Below, one piece after another: positions 27,082 through 35,658 of a DNA stretch of 40,163 nt; position 1 is the stretch's first letter, and each line of letters starts with the position of its first letter. The translations under genes were made by a program, and so were the position numbers. The stretch is from assembly GCA_017458225.1 (NCBI GenBank), contig JAFTFX010000028.1, positions 1-40,163 of the forward strand, written 5' to 3'. Source of the stretch: Prevotella sp. Lineage in GTDB: Bacteria > Bacteroidota > Bacteroidia > Bacteroidales > Bacteroidaceae. Under the pieces are notes generated by a model, which did no database searches, was not told the DNA's origin, and worked only from the letters and a program-made list of their open reading frames with translations.

Positions 27082-27504
27082 AAAAAGCACTGTCCCTATA
27101 AGCCGGGTTCTGTTCTGACAAGATGTCAGCGCCTGTCATTTATCTACTATGCACGTCGCCATGCATCTCTAGCGTTCTACCCTCCATCGCACGTTCGTTT
27201 GGGCGGGCAACCCTCCATTCCTTGCGGAAAACGATGGTATACATGAACTTGCAGCCTCCAGATGGAACAGCGCGACGATCACCCGCCGCCTGGTGGTCTC
27301 TTACACCGCCTTCTCACCCTTACCCCACCCTCTTGGTTCTCTTTGCAGAGCCTGAGAGAGCTTGACGGGGCGGTCGTTCTCTTCTTCCATATCCAGCTGT
27401 CGCCAACTGCTTCTACTTTCAGAAGTGGAGCACCCTGTGCTGCCCGGACTTTCCTCCCGTCTCTCCTTTCAGAAAGGCCAGCGACAAGCCAGGACAGTGC
27501 TTTC
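27082..27504 (-). ncRNA. rnpB: RNase P RNA (bacterial class A)
   Basis: The catalytic RNA that trims tRNA 5' ends. On the minus strand the 5' part has the hallmark GAGGAAAGTCCGGGC (27442-27456 complement) and the 3' part has ACAGAACCCGGCTTATAGG (27096-27114 complement), which together form the P4 core. Between them lie GGTAAGGGTGAGAAGGCGG and AAGAGACCACC, also conserved. The ends pair as helix P1: AGCACTGTCC near the start with GGGACAGTGCT near the end. A T-rich run follows. The promoter element TAATTTTG (27518-27511) sits just upstream. Length is about 420 nt. Ends are accurate to a few bases. Confidence 0.95.
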
Positions 27505-27510
27505 AGCGCG

Positions 27511-27518
27511 CAAAATTA
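27511..27518 (-). promoter_or_regulatory. -7 promoter element of rnpB
   Basis: TAATTTTG on the minus strand matches TAnnTTTG and lies 7 bp before the predicted first base of the RNase P RNA. Confidence 0.6.
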
Positions 27519-27633
27519 CTAATTTTTATTTAAATTAAGTCATTAAACGAATGTAAAATTCTTAAAACGTGTCGCAAACAGACCTTAAAGGTGATTTTGA
27601 AAGTGTTAAAATGCAAGAAAAACAACCGACAAA

Positions 27634-27666
27634 TTGTCGCGTTTGATATTTTTGACTATATATTTG
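27634..27666 (+). promoter_or_regulatory. Promoter of the DegP/Q-type protease gene
   Basis: TATATTTG (27659-27666) is an exact TAnnTTTG. A TTG at 27634-27636 is 22 bp upstream. Transcription would start near 27673, inside the long upstream open frame, which supports translation from 27711. Confidence 0.55.
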
Positions 27667-27710
27667 CAATGTCAGTTTTGAACAAGAAAATTATTATTAA
27701 CAAACAGCAA

Positions 27711-29204
27711 ATGAATATGAAAAAGATTGTAAATTACGCAGTACCTGCCCTGTGCGTGGTAGCTATTGCTTTCTCGGTAGCAGCCTTTAATCAGACTTGT
27801 GCTGCCACCAATCCATCGACCGACGAGGCAACACAGATAACAACCGTGATGGCCGGACAGCCGGTCGACCTGACCTATGCAGCTGAAAAATCGCTGCCCT
27901 CAGTTGTTCATATTAAATATGTACAGAACTCAAAGGTGCAGACGGTGAAGGTTCAGCGCGATCCGTTCGAAGACTTCTTCGACCCGTTCGGCGGATTCTT
28001 CGGCCGCGGTCAGGGTGGTACGCAGGAGCGCAAGGTGCAGACCCCTAAGAAGACTGCCACAGGTTCAGGTGTGATAATCTCTACCGACGGCTACATCGTG
28101 ACCAACAACCACGTGGTCGACGGTGCCGACGAGCTGACCGTCACACTGAACGACAACAGCGAATACTCGGCTCGCATCATCGGTGCCGACAAGACCACCG
28201 ACCTCGCCCTCATCAAGATTGACGGTAAGAATCTGCCTGCCATCACCATTGCCAACAGCGACAACGTGAAAGTAGGCGAATGGGTGTTGGCCGTTGGAAA
28301 CCCCTTGGGATTGAACAACACGGTGACGGCTGGTATTATCTCTGCTAAAGCCCGCACACTGGGTGCCAACAGTGTGGAGTCGTTCATCCAGACTGATGCT
28401 GCCATCAATGCAGGAAACTCTGGTGGTGCACTGGTCAACACTCGCGGCGAGTTGGTCGGCATCAATGCCATGCTTTACTCGCAGACAGGCTCCTACAGCG
28501 GTTATGGTTTTGCTATCCCTACAACCATCATGAACAAGGTGGTCGACGACATCAAAAACTACGGAACCGTTCAGCGCGCCATGATTGGCATCAGCGGCAT
28601 GGATGTGAAGGGCTATGTTGATGCTCAGAAAGAAGAAGGCAAGGAAGTTGACCTCGGCACTATGGAGGGCATCTATGTGGCAACCGTAGTCGAAAAGAGT
28701 GCTGCTGAGGATGCAGGCATCGAGAAAGGCGACGTGATCACTGAAGTTGACGGTCAGAAGGTGACAAAGTTTGGCGACCTGAGCGGCATCATTGCCCAAA
28801 AGCGTCCTGGCGACAAGGTATCGCTGACCTACCTGCACAACAAGAAGAAGCACACCAAGCAGGTGACGCTGAAGAACGAGCAGGGCAACACGAAGGTTGT
28901 GAAGAATGCCGATATCGACGTGCTTGGTGCCGACTTCCGCCCCATCACTGATGCCACCCAGAAACAGCTCGACATCACATACGGTCTGGAAGTACTGAAG
29001 GTCAACGCAGGCAAGATGAAGGATGCCGGTGTTCCCAAGGGATTCATCATCCAGCGTGTGAACGACCAGCCAATGAAGACTGTTGAGGACCTGCAGGAAA
29101 CTGTCAGGGAGGCATCTACCTCAAACGAGCCTGTACTTATTGTCAAGGGTGTCTATCCTACTGGCAAGCGCGGCTATTTCGTCGTACAGTTGCAGAACGA
29201 TTAA
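27711..29204 (+). CDS. Periplasmic serine protease/chaperone of the DegP/DegQ (Do) family
   Basis: An envelope quality-control protease of 497 residues. The N-terminus has a signal or anchor ('KKIVNYAVPALCVVAIAFSVAAF'). The trypsin-like domain shows the full catalytic triad: His134 in 'VTNNHVVDGA', Asp164 in 'TTDLALI' and Ser237 in 'NAGNSGGAL'. Two PDZ domains follow ('GIEKGDVITEVDGQKV' in the first). A Phe/Gly-rich loop (about residues 84-100, 'RDPFEDFFDPFGGFFGRG') lies early in the protease domain, as in other members. The frame is open from 27591, but the promoter position and the signal peptide favour the ATG at 27711 or 27717. A strong terminator follows the gene. Confidence 0.94.
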   Translation: MNMKKIVNYAVPALCVVAIAFSVAAFNQTCAATNPSTDEATQITTVMAGQPVDLTYAAEKSLPSVVHIKYVQNSKVQTVKVQRDPFEDFFDPFGGFFGRGQGGTQERKVQTPKKTATGSGVIISTDGYIVTNNHVVDGADELTVTLNDNSEYSARIIGADKTTDLALIKIDGKNLPAITIANSDNVKVGEWVLAVGNPLGLNNTVTAGIISAKARTLGANSVESFIQTDAAINAGNSGGALVNTRGELVGINAMLYSQTGSYSGYGFAIPTTIMNKVVDDIKNYGTVQRAMIGISGMDVKGYVDAQKEEGKEVDLGTMEGIYVATVVEKSAAEDAGIEKGDVITEVDGQKVTKFGDLSGIIAQKRPGDKVSLTYLHNKKKHTKQVTLKNEQGNTKVVKNADIDVLGADFRPITDATQKQLDITYGLEVLKVNAGKMKDAGVPKGFIIQRVNDQPMKTVEDLQETVREASTSNEPVLIVKGVYPTGKRGYFVVQLQND

Positions 29205-29223
29205 ATCGCAATAGAAACTGAAT

Positions 29224-29258
29224 CTGGCCAGAATCCATGCGATTTTGGCCAGTTTTTT
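29224..29258 (+). terminator. Rho-independent terminator of the protease gene
   Basis: Arms CTGGCCAGAATC (29224-29235) and GATTTTGGCCAG (29241-29252) pair along 12 positions with one G-U, around a 5-base loop. Six T residues follow. It lies 20 bp past the stop and just before the rpoD promoter. Confidence 0.9.
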
Positions 29259-29277
29259 ATTGATTTTCAAATATTTC

Positions 29278-29309
29278 TTTGGCTGTTTCACAGAAATCAA
29301 CTAACTTTG
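29278..29309 (+). promoter_or_regulatory. Consensus promoter of the rpoD operon
   Basis: TTTG at 29278-29281, a 20-bp spacer, and TAACTTTG at 29302-29309 match the Bacteroidetes primary sigma consensus. Transcription would begin near 29316, leaving a leader of about 27 bases before the ATG at 29343. Confidence 0.75.
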
Positions 29310-29342
29310 CACGAAGGGATATTAAATACACGTTCACAAGCA

Positions 29343-30206
29343 ATGAGACAACTGAAAATCTCGAAGTCGATTACCAATCGCGAAAGCGACTCGCTCGAAA
29401 AGTATCTGCAGGAGATTGGTAAGGAAGAGATGATTAGCACGGAGGAAGAGGTGGAGCTGGCCCAACGCATCCGCAAGGGCGACCGTAAAGCCTTGGAGCG
29501 GCTGACGAAAGCGAACCTGCGCTTTGTTGTCTCTGTAGCCAAGCAGTATCAAAACCAAGGGTTAAGTCTGCCGGATCTGATCAACGAGGGCAATGTAGGG
29601 CTTATCAAAGCAGCCGAGAAGTTCGATGAGACACGCGGATTCAAGTTCATTTCCTATGCGGTATGGTGGATTCGACAGAGCATTCTGCAAGCTCTGGCCG
29701 AGCAAAGCCGTATCGTGCGCTTCCCTCAGAACCAGGTAGGTGCAGCAGGAAAAATCAACAAGATACTGGGCCGCTTTGAACAAGAACACGAACGCCGTCC
29801 GTCAGTCGATGAGATTTCTGAACAGATTGACCTGCCGCGTGAGAAGATTGACGAAGCGCTGAACATATCAGGCCATCATGTATCGGTGGATGCACCGTTT
29901 GCAGAAGGCGATGACAGCTCGTTGCTCGATGTTCTTGTCAACGACAATTCCCCAATGGCCGACTCTGAATTAGTAGTAGAGTCGATGAAGAGCGAGATTG
30001 CTTCTGCACTCAATATATTGCGCGAGCGCGAAAGAAACGTCATTGAAGCATACTTTGGCATCAACCAGCCAGAACTGTCGCTCGAAGAGATTGGCGTGAA
30101 GTACGGATTGTCTCGCGAAAGAGTGCGCCAGATCAAGGAAAAAGCTATTCGCGAACTGCGCGAGAACTCAAAGAACAAAATATTGAAGACCTATTTAGGA
30201 CAATGA
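29343..30206 (+). CDS. rpoD: RNA polymerase primary sigma factor
   Basis: The housekeeping sigma-70 of 287 residues, the short Bacteroidetes form without region 1.1. Region 1.2 is '[26 protein letters not shown]'. Region 2 holds '[25 protein letters not shown]' and '[19 protein letters not shown]'. Region 3 is around '[15 protein letters not shown]'. Region 4 ends in '[28 protein letters not shown]'. The ATG at 29343 is preferred over an in-frame codon at 29307 because the -7 element overlaps the latter. The stop overlaps the next gene's start (ATGA), so rpoD heads a coupled five-gene unit. Confidence 0.97.
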   Translation: MRQLKISKSITNRESDSLEKYLQEIGKEEMISTEEEVELAQRIRKGDRKALERLTKANLRFVVSVAKQYQNQGLSLPDLINEGNVGLIKAAEKFDETRGFKFISYAVWWIRQSILQALAEQSRIVRFPQNQVGAAGKINKILGRFEQEHERRPSVDEISEQIDLPREKIDEALNISGHHVSVDAPFAEGDDSSLLDVLVNDNSPMADSELVVESMKSEIASALNILRERERNVIEAYFGINQPELSLEEIGVKYGLSRERVRQIKEKAIRELRENSKNKILKTYLGQ

Positions 30207-30712
30207 GAACAAATACAATCAAACTATTTCTAATTCTCTGCCTCACTGCCTTTTCAGTTGTGCATGTCGAGGCTAAACGCACAGTTGTGCCTAAGATGTA
30301 TATGTTTGGCTTTGCCGCATCGTTCAACGACACCATCGTCCATTTCACAAACATCATGGAAGTTGACTCCGTATGGATTGAAACGAAGAACAACTTCCTT
30401 TTAGGCAGAAACTACTATTCCCACCAGTTCCGCAGCTATCTGGAAAAGAACATGCAGATGCCCGACCGCACCTGCATCACCATGTATGCCAAGACACGCG
30501 CCAAAGCTGAGAAGAAATATTTGAAGCTTCGTCGCAAGTACACACAGTCGAAAGACGGAAAGGCCCATTTCGACGTGCGCTATCTTGACGATGGTGCATT
30601 CAACTTCAAAACGGTCAACATCCGTGAATACGAAGAAAGCGAAGAAGAGATGGAGGCAAGAAATGCTGCTTTAGCAAAGAAAAACAAGAAAAAGGGCAAG
30701 AAGCGTGAATAG
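30203..30712 (+). CDS. Exported hypothetical protein downstream of rpoD
   Basis: A 169-residue protein with a signal peptide ('[18 protein letters not shown]'); I do not recognise the family. The mature part contains '[28 protein letters not shown]' and a middle rich in Tyr, Lys and Arg. The C-terminus is very basic and low in complexity ('[15 protein letters not shown]'). It overlaps rpoD by 4 bp and the next gene by 8 bp, so translation of the block is coupled. The product looks periplasmic or surface-attached. Any link to its neighbours is only by position. Confidence 0.75.
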   Translation: MRTNTIKLFLILCLTAFSVVHVEAKRTVVPKMYMFGFAASFNDTIVHFTNIMEVDSVWIETKNNFLLGRNYYSHQFRSYLEKNMQMPDRTCITMYAKTRAKAEKKYLKLRRKYTQSKDGKAHFDVRYLDDGAFNFKTVNIREYEESEEEMEARNAALAKKNKKKGKKRE

Positions 30713-31583
30713 TCATTATTTCTGTATTGCCGGCCATGTGGTTGAACTGAGGTTTACCGAGTCATCGGTCAACAGCATGGGCTTGTTGCCTTCCTTTGCT
30801 CCGTTCGCTTGTGAGCAACCTTCATGCGCCCCTCTCTTCACCCTTACTGTCGATGACGATTTGCGCCCTGTTCCTGGGCGAAAGCTCATTCGCAAGTTCG
30901 ATACAGGCAATGGCGACACCATTGTCCATCGACTGCCAGACGGAGGCTATCAGTATATCATCAAGGACATCTATAATCGTGAGTGCGCCCTGCTGGTGTG
31001 CAACAATCAGTTCAAGGAGTGTACATGTGCACTGAATGGCGACTGGACGATGCGCTCCTTTGGGCTTAACGATGCCATCATGCTGGTCTTTGCCTTTGCT
31101 GGCGCTTATCACGACACGTTGCTCATCCATGCTTCCTGCGTCCTCTATCAGGGACATGCCTATCCGTTCACAGCTAAGAGCGGAACAGGTAAAAGTACCC
31201 ACACATCGCTATGGCTCAAGCATATTGAAGGTGCCGAACTGCTCAACGACGATAATCCTGTGATACGCATCGTCGACGGCCAGCCTGTTGTCTATGGCTC
31301 ACCCTGGAGTGGCAAAACGCCTTGTTATCGCAACCGATGGGCACCCTTGGGAGCGCTGACGCAGATTGAGCGCGCATCCACTAATTATGCCGAACGCCTT
31401 CCTGTGGTACAGGCTTTTGCCGTACTGCTACCAGCTTGTTCTTCCATGAAATGGGACGAAGAACTCTACGACCGACTCTGTAACATCATCACCGTCATCA
31501 TTCAGACGACACCAGTCTACACCATGCACTGCCTGCCAGACCAAGAGGCAGCTGAGGTGTGCCATCAAACGATTGCCTTATGA
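30705..31583 (+). CDS. HPr kinase-like P-loop protein
   Basis: A 292-residue protein whose C-terminal half resembles the HprK P-loop kinase fold. Walker A is 'AKSGTGKST' at about 157-165, followed by 'LLNDDNPVI' (179-187, Walker B-like). Upstream lies 'LLIHASCVLYQGHAYPFTA'. The N-terminal half has no clear match. Genuine HPr kinases are phosphorylases with an HPr partner; this type, paired with PqqD-like genes, is a family seen in some RiPP clusters, where it phosphorylates the peptide. Here the substrate is unknown. It overlaps the next gene by 4 bp. Confidence 0.72.
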   Translation: MNSHYFCIAGHVVELRFTESSVNSMGLLPSFAPFACEQPSCAPLFTLTVDDDLRPVPGRKLIRKFDTGNGDTIVHRLPDGGYQYIIKDIYNRECALLVCNNQFKECTCALNGDWTMRSFGLNDAIMLVFAFAGAYHDTLLIHASCVLYQGHAYPFTAKSGTGKSTHTSLWLKHIEGAELLNDDNPVIRIVDGQPVVYGSPWSGKTPCYRNRWAPLGALTQIERASTNYAERLPVVQAFAVLLPACSSMKWDEELYDRLCNIITVIIQTTPVYTMHCLPDQEAAEVCHQTIAL

Positions 31584-32056
31584 TTACGAAACAAATGCCC
31601 AATGCCGAGTTCCTACCTTTCGTGGTAGAGCAGCTTCATGCTGTTGCAGGAAAGACGGTCACGCTGCCCCTGCGAGGCAGAAGCATGCGCCCCTTTCTTG
31701 AAGACGGACGCGACAAAGCCCTGCTCATTGCAGATTCTGACTACAAGGTGGGCGATGCAGTATTGGCAGAGATCAGTAAGGGGCATTTCGTCCTGCATCG
31801 CATCATCCGCATTGAAGGCGACCGTGTCACACTACGTGGTGACGGGAACCTGAACATCGAACAGTGCCACCTTGCTGATGTGAAGGCAAAAGCCATCGGG
31901 TTCTATCGGAAAGGACGAAACACCCTCGATTCTACTTCTGGAGCGAAATGGAGAACCTATTCATGGATCTGGACACGCCTCTACCCCATCCGCCGTTATC
32001 TGCTGTTCATGCTCCACCCACACATACCTCAAAGATTTAAACCAACAAAACAATAG
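31580..32056 (+). CDS. S24/S26-family signal-peptidase-like protein
   Basis: A 158-residue protein with the serine-peptidase fold shared by LexA and signal peptidases. The Ser lies in 'LRGRSMRPFLEDG', and the region 'KGHFVLHRIIRI..DRVTLRGDGN' carries a His in the position used by Ser-His type (SipW-like) enzymes rather than the Ser-Lys type. The C-terminus has a weakly hydrophobic stretch ('RRYLLFMLHPH'). I chose the ATG at 31580, which overlaps the previous stop as ATGA. An earlier ATG at 31559 would overlap by 25 bp. The substrate could be a leader peptide, on the evidence of the neighbouring PqqD gene. Confidence 0.75.
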   Translation: MITKQMPNAEFLPFVVEQLHAVAGKTVTLPLRGRSMRPFLEDGRDKALLIADSDYKVGDAVLAEISKGHFVLHRIIRIEGDRVTLRGDGNLNIEQCHLADVKAKAIGFYRKGRNTLDSTSGAKWRTYSWIWTRLYPIRRYLLFMLHPHIPQRFKPTKQ

Positions 32057-32066
32057 ATATAAAGCA

Positions 32067-32336
32067 ATGAAGACCAAAAAAGGATTTCGCCTGCGCAGCA
32101 TTTGCGGCGAGAATATTATTGTAGCCGAAGGTATTGAAAACATCGACTTCAGCCGTATCATCAGCATGAATGAATCGTCGGCTTACCTATGGAGCAAAGC
32201 CGAAGGAAACTCATTCAGCGAAGAAGACTTAGTCAATTGGCTGACAGACGAATACGAAGTGGAGCGCGCTACTGCAGAAGCCGACGTAAAAACGCTGGTT
32301 GGCAAATGGCTGGAGGCAGGAATCATTGAAGCCTGA
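32067..32336 (+). CDS. PqqD-like peptide-binding protein
   Basis: An 89-residue protein with the PqqD/RiPP recognition-element pattern: 'GFRLRSICGENIIVAEG', 'IISMNESSAYLWSKAEGNSFSEEDLVNWL' and 'VERATAEADVKTLVGKWLEAGII'. PqqD proteins bind the leader of a ribosomal peptide and present it to a modifying enzyme. It follows the peptidase-like gene by 10 bp and ends the unit. No candidate precursor gene lies beside it, and the 24-bp gap before the converging ispE is too short for one. Confidence 0.75.
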   Translation: MKTKKGFRLRSICGENIIVAEGIENIDFSRIISMNESSAYLWSKAEGNSFSEEDLVNWLTDEYEVERATAEADVKTLVGKWLEAGIIEA

Positions 32337-32360
32337 CCATAGGATTTCAAGCATCGGAAA

Positions 32361-33194
32361 TCACGGAAGAAAGACTACTGTCTTGAACATTCCTTCAAAC
32401 ACTCCTTCAAGTTCCGGCTTTTGACGGAACAAACCAAATACGGCACTTCCGCTTCCACTCATGGCAGCGTAAGTAGCTCCCATGTGATAAAGCATTTCCT
32501 TCACATCGCCAATCTCTGGATGCCGGGCAAACACACTGGCTTCAAAATCGTTAACCAATGCGTCGCACCATTCTTCAACAGGGCGCAACACAATGTCACG
32601 ACAGTTCACGAGGGGCCTCTGAGGCTTGACTCTTGCAAAGGCTTCTTTCGTCGGAACAGGGATGTTAGGACGTACAACCGCCAGATACCATCCCTGCAAA
32701 TTCAGGCTGACGAGCTCCAGTCTTTCGCCAATTCCCTCAGCATAGCAGGGCTGATTCATAATGAAGAAAGGACAGTCGGCTCCCAGACGGGCAGCATAGT
32801 CTATCAATTGCTGCCGGCCAATTCCCAAGTCAAACATCTTGTTAAGCAGCAGCAGCATGGCCGATGCATCGCTCGAGCCGCCGCCCATACCGGCTTGCGT
32901 AGGTATGCTCTTATAGAGGTGGGCATGCACACGCGGCATTGCAGGGAAATCTTCCTTCAGCAATTGGTAAGCCCGTACCACAAGGTTGCGCTGTTCGTCG
33001 CCTTCCACTGCAAAATTGCTTACTTTTATATCGCAGTCAAAGGGTGACGGGAACTTTTCGTCCATCACATTGACTTCAAGTGCATCGTGAATGGCAACAG
33101 GATAGAACACCGTTTCGAGGTTATGATAGCCGTCGGGACGACGCTCCACTATATTCAATCCCAGATTGATTTTCGCATTAGGAAATGTTATCAT
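32361..33194 (-). CDS. ispE: 4-diphosphocytidyl-2-C-methyl-D-erythritol kinase
   Basis: A GHMP kinase of 277 residues in the MEP isoprenoid pathway (EC 2.7.1.148). 'PNAKINLGLNIVERRPDGYHNLETVF' is the N-terminal substrate-binding signature, 'QAGMGGGSSDASA' the phosphate loop, and 'YAAMSGSGSAVFGLF' the third GHMP motif. Length is normal. It lies 46 bp downstream of feoAB in the same direction, so cotranscription is possible. It converges on the PqqD-like gene with only 24 bp between and no visible hairpin. Confidence 0.95.
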   Translation of the reverse strand: MITFPNAKINLGLNIVERRPDGYHNLETVFYPVAIHDALEVNVMDEKFPSPFDCDIKVSNFAVEGDEQRNLVVRAYQLLKEDFPAMPRVHAHLYKSIPTQAGMGGGSSDASAMLLLLNKMFDLGIGRQQLIDYAARLGADCPFFIMNQPCYAEGIGERLELVSLNLQGWYLAVVRPNIPVPTKEAFARVKPQRPLVNCRDIVLRPVEEWCDALVNDFEASVFARHPEIGDVKEMLYHMGATYAAMSGSGSAVFGLFRQKPELEGVFEGMFKTVVFLP

Positions 33195-33240
33195 GTCGTG
33201 AAATAATTCTGTTCCTTATAGGGATTTCCCACTTCTTTGT

Positions 33241-35640
33241 TTATAAAAGACTACCCACTTGATAGACAATGGCCGACACCAGCCACGCCAATGCCGTTGT
33301 GTAGCCAGCAGCAAACAGTGCCCACCGCCATGAAGAGGTCTCGTTCTTGATAGCAACGATTGTTGCGATGCAAGGGAAATAGAGCAGCACAAACAGCAGA
33401 TAGCAATAGGCCGTCAGTGGTGTGATGCCGTCTGCCTCCATCTGTGAGCGCAAGGTGACATACTTCGATGTGTCCTCGCTGAAAGAATCATCGTCGGCAA
33501 AGGAGTCGTCACCGCTGTACAGCACACCGATAGTGGAAGCCACGATCTCCTTGGCTCCTACGCCAGCAATAAGACTGACATCCAGTTTCCAGTTGAAGCC
33601 TTGTGGCGTGAACAGTGGCTCGACAGCCTTTCCTAAGCGTCCAATATACGACTGTTCCTGTTGTTGCTGCGGAGTCAGTTCTCCATGATGAGGGAAATAC
33701 TCAAGCGACCACACCACGATAGATGCTACCAAGATGATGCCACCCATCTTTTTCAGATACTCCTTTCCTTTCTCCCACGTATGCCTGCCGATTGCCTTTG
33801 CCGTTGGCCAACGGTACGGCGGCAGTTCCATCACGAAGGGTGTGTCGGGTTCTTTCACCACAAAAGCCGCCAATACCTTGCTTGCTATGACCGACATTGC
33901 AATGCCCAACACATAGAGCGAGAGCATGGCCCACGTCTGATAGTGAGCAACGAAGAAGGTGCCTACAATCATAATATAGATAGGAAGACGGGCCGAGCAC
34001 GACATGAAGGGCAATATCATCATCGTAATCAGTCGCGACTTGCGGCTTTCTATTGTACGAGTAGCCATCACGGCAGGAACATTGCAGCCAAAGCCCATGA
34101 TGAGGGGAATGAACGATTTGCCGTGAAGTCCCATCTTGTGCATCAGCTTATCCATGATGAAGGCGGCACGCGACATGTAGCCAGAGTCCTCCATCAGCGA
34201 GATGAAGAAATAGAGGATGAGTATCTGCGGCAGGAAGACGATGACCGAACCCACGCCGGCAATAGCACCATCGACAATCAGTGAGCGAAGCGGACCTTCA
34301 GGAAGGGCGGCCTCAACCTTGTTCGACAGCCAGCTGACCGCCATTTCTATCCAATCCATCGGGTATTGTCCGAGCGAGAAAGTTGTCTCGAACATGACAT
34401 AGAGGATCATGAAGAAGATAGGAATGCCCAGATACTTGTTGGAGAGAATGCTGTCGATGATGCGTGTGGTGCGATAAGTATCCTTCTCTGTACCCGTGCT
34501 ATATTCAGCTTCAGTGAGTGCACCATTGATGAAGCCATACTTGGCATCCATGATGGCCGTTTCGGCATCGCTACCTGTTTCCTCCTGCACACGATTGGCC
34601 GCATGGTTTCGTGCAGCCAGCAGTTGTCGGCGGTCTTCAGGGCGATGTTCGTCGGCCAGATGCTGACCAATATAGCGTGCTGCCTCAGGATCGTTCTCCA
34701 GGAGTTTGATGGCCAGATAGCGCGTTGAGTAACGCTGCCTGATATGTTCGTCGGCCTTCAGGTATTTCTGGATGTGGCTGATGCCGTCCTCAATCTCATG
34801 ACCATAGTTGATGTGCAAGTGGCGCGCCTGTCGGCTGGCTCCCTCATACACCTGAATGACAGCACGGAAAAGATTTTTCACGCCGGTGCCGTGCTTGAAC
34901 GAGGTTGGCACCATTGGCATACCGAAGAGTGTGGAGAGCGTATCGAGATTGACTGTATCGCCACGATGCTCGAACTCATCATACATATTCAGAGCTCCCA
35001 CCATTCGCAAGTCCATATCGACAAGCTGGGTGGTGAGATACAGATTGCGTTCCAAGTTCGTTGAGTCAATAACGTTGATGACCACATCAGGCATCTGTTC
35101 CGTCAGATATTTCCTTACATAGAGTTCTTCCGGCGAATAGCATGAGAGCGAATAAGTGCCTGGCAGGTCGATGAGGTTGAACTCATAGCCAAACATGGTG
35201 GCGTGTGCCTCCGAGGCATCGACCGTTACGCCCGAATAGTTACCCACACGTCCGTGAGCACCCGATGCATAGTTGAAGAGCGATGTCTTTCCGCAGTTGG
35301 GATTGCCAATGAGTGCCACGTTGATGGTGCGTCGTTTCTCCAGGGCCACATGCTGGAAGTAATCGTCTTCGTGCAGCATCTTCGTATAGGGAGTTTCCAT
35401 CTTCTCGGTAGTGGGTTCGGTGCTCACCACCTCAATCATTTCCGCTTCTTGATGACGAAGGGACACCTCATAGCCCATCACTCTGTATTTCACGGGGTCT
35501 TGAAGGGGCGCATTCAACAGCACTTCTACCAGTTTACCCTTGACGAAGCCCATTTCAATGATGCGTTTACGGAAACTGCCGTGTCCTTGCACCTTAACGA
35601 TATAGCCCTTTTCGCCTGTCTTCAGTTCTGAGAGTTTCAT
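33241..35640 (-). CDS. feoB: FeoA-FeoB fusion ferrous iron transporter
   Basis: An inner-membrane Fe2+ importer of 799 residues. Residues 1-75 are a FeoA (SH3-like) domain fused to the N-terminus, the form common in Bacteroidetes. The G domain follows: G1 'GNPNCGKT' (112-119), G2 around 'VGNYSGVTVD', G3 'DLPG' (158-161) and G4 'NMYD' (218-221). Two Gate domains and the membrane core come after, including 'FIPLIMGFGCNVPAVMATRTIESRK'. The gene is 18 bp after nhaD. No FeoC is visible, as usual in this phylum. Confidence 0.95.
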   Translation of the reverse strand: MKLSELKTGEKGYIVKVQGHGSFRKRIIEMGFVKGKLVEVLLNAPLQDPVKYRVMGYEVSLRHQEAEMIEVVSTEPTTEKMETPYTKMLHEDDYFQHVALEKRRTINVALIGNPNCGKTSLFNYASGAHGRVGNYSGVTVDASEAHATMFGYEFNLIDLPGTYSLSCYSPEELYVRKYLTEQMPDVVINVIDSTNLERNLYLTTQLVDMDLRMVGALNMYDEFEHRGDTVNLDTLSTLFGMPMVPTSFKHGTGVKNLFRAVIQVYEGASRQARHLHINYGHEIEDGISHIQKYLKADEHIRQRYSTRYLAIKLLENDPEAARYIGQHLADEHRPEDRRQLLAARNHAANRVQEETGSDAETAIMDAKYGFINGALTEAEYSTGTEKDTYRTTRIIDSILSNKYLGIPIFFMILYVMFETTFSLGQYPMDWIEMAVSWLSNKVEAALPEGPLRSLIVDGAIAGVGSVIVFLPQILILYFFISLMEDSGYMSRAAFIMDKLMHKMGLHGKSFIPLIMGFGCNVPAVMATRTIESRKSRLITMMILPFMSCSARLPIYIMIVGTFFVAHYQTWAMLSLYVLGIAMSVIASKVLAAFVVKEPDTPFVMELPPYRWPTAKAIGRHTWEKGKEYLKKMGGIILVASIVVWSLEYFPHHGELTPQQQQEQSYIGRLGKAVEPLFTPQGFNWKLDVSLIAGVGAKEIVASTIGVLYSGDDSFADDDSFSEDTSKYVTLRSQMEADGITPLTAYCYLLFVLLYFPCIATIVAIKNETSSWRWALFAAGYTTALAWLVSAIVYQVGSLL

Positions 35641-35658
35641 CGGTTGTCTGTTGTTTTG

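Noticed and set aside
27591-27710. Longer start of the protease gene
   Set aside because: A promoter element (27659-27666) lies inside this stretch, and the signal peptide begins at 27717.
30705-31583. Annotation as a true HPr kinase/phosphorylase
   Set aside because: Only the P-loop and Walker B-like segments match. The N-terminal half differs and no HPr or phosphotransferase gene is near.
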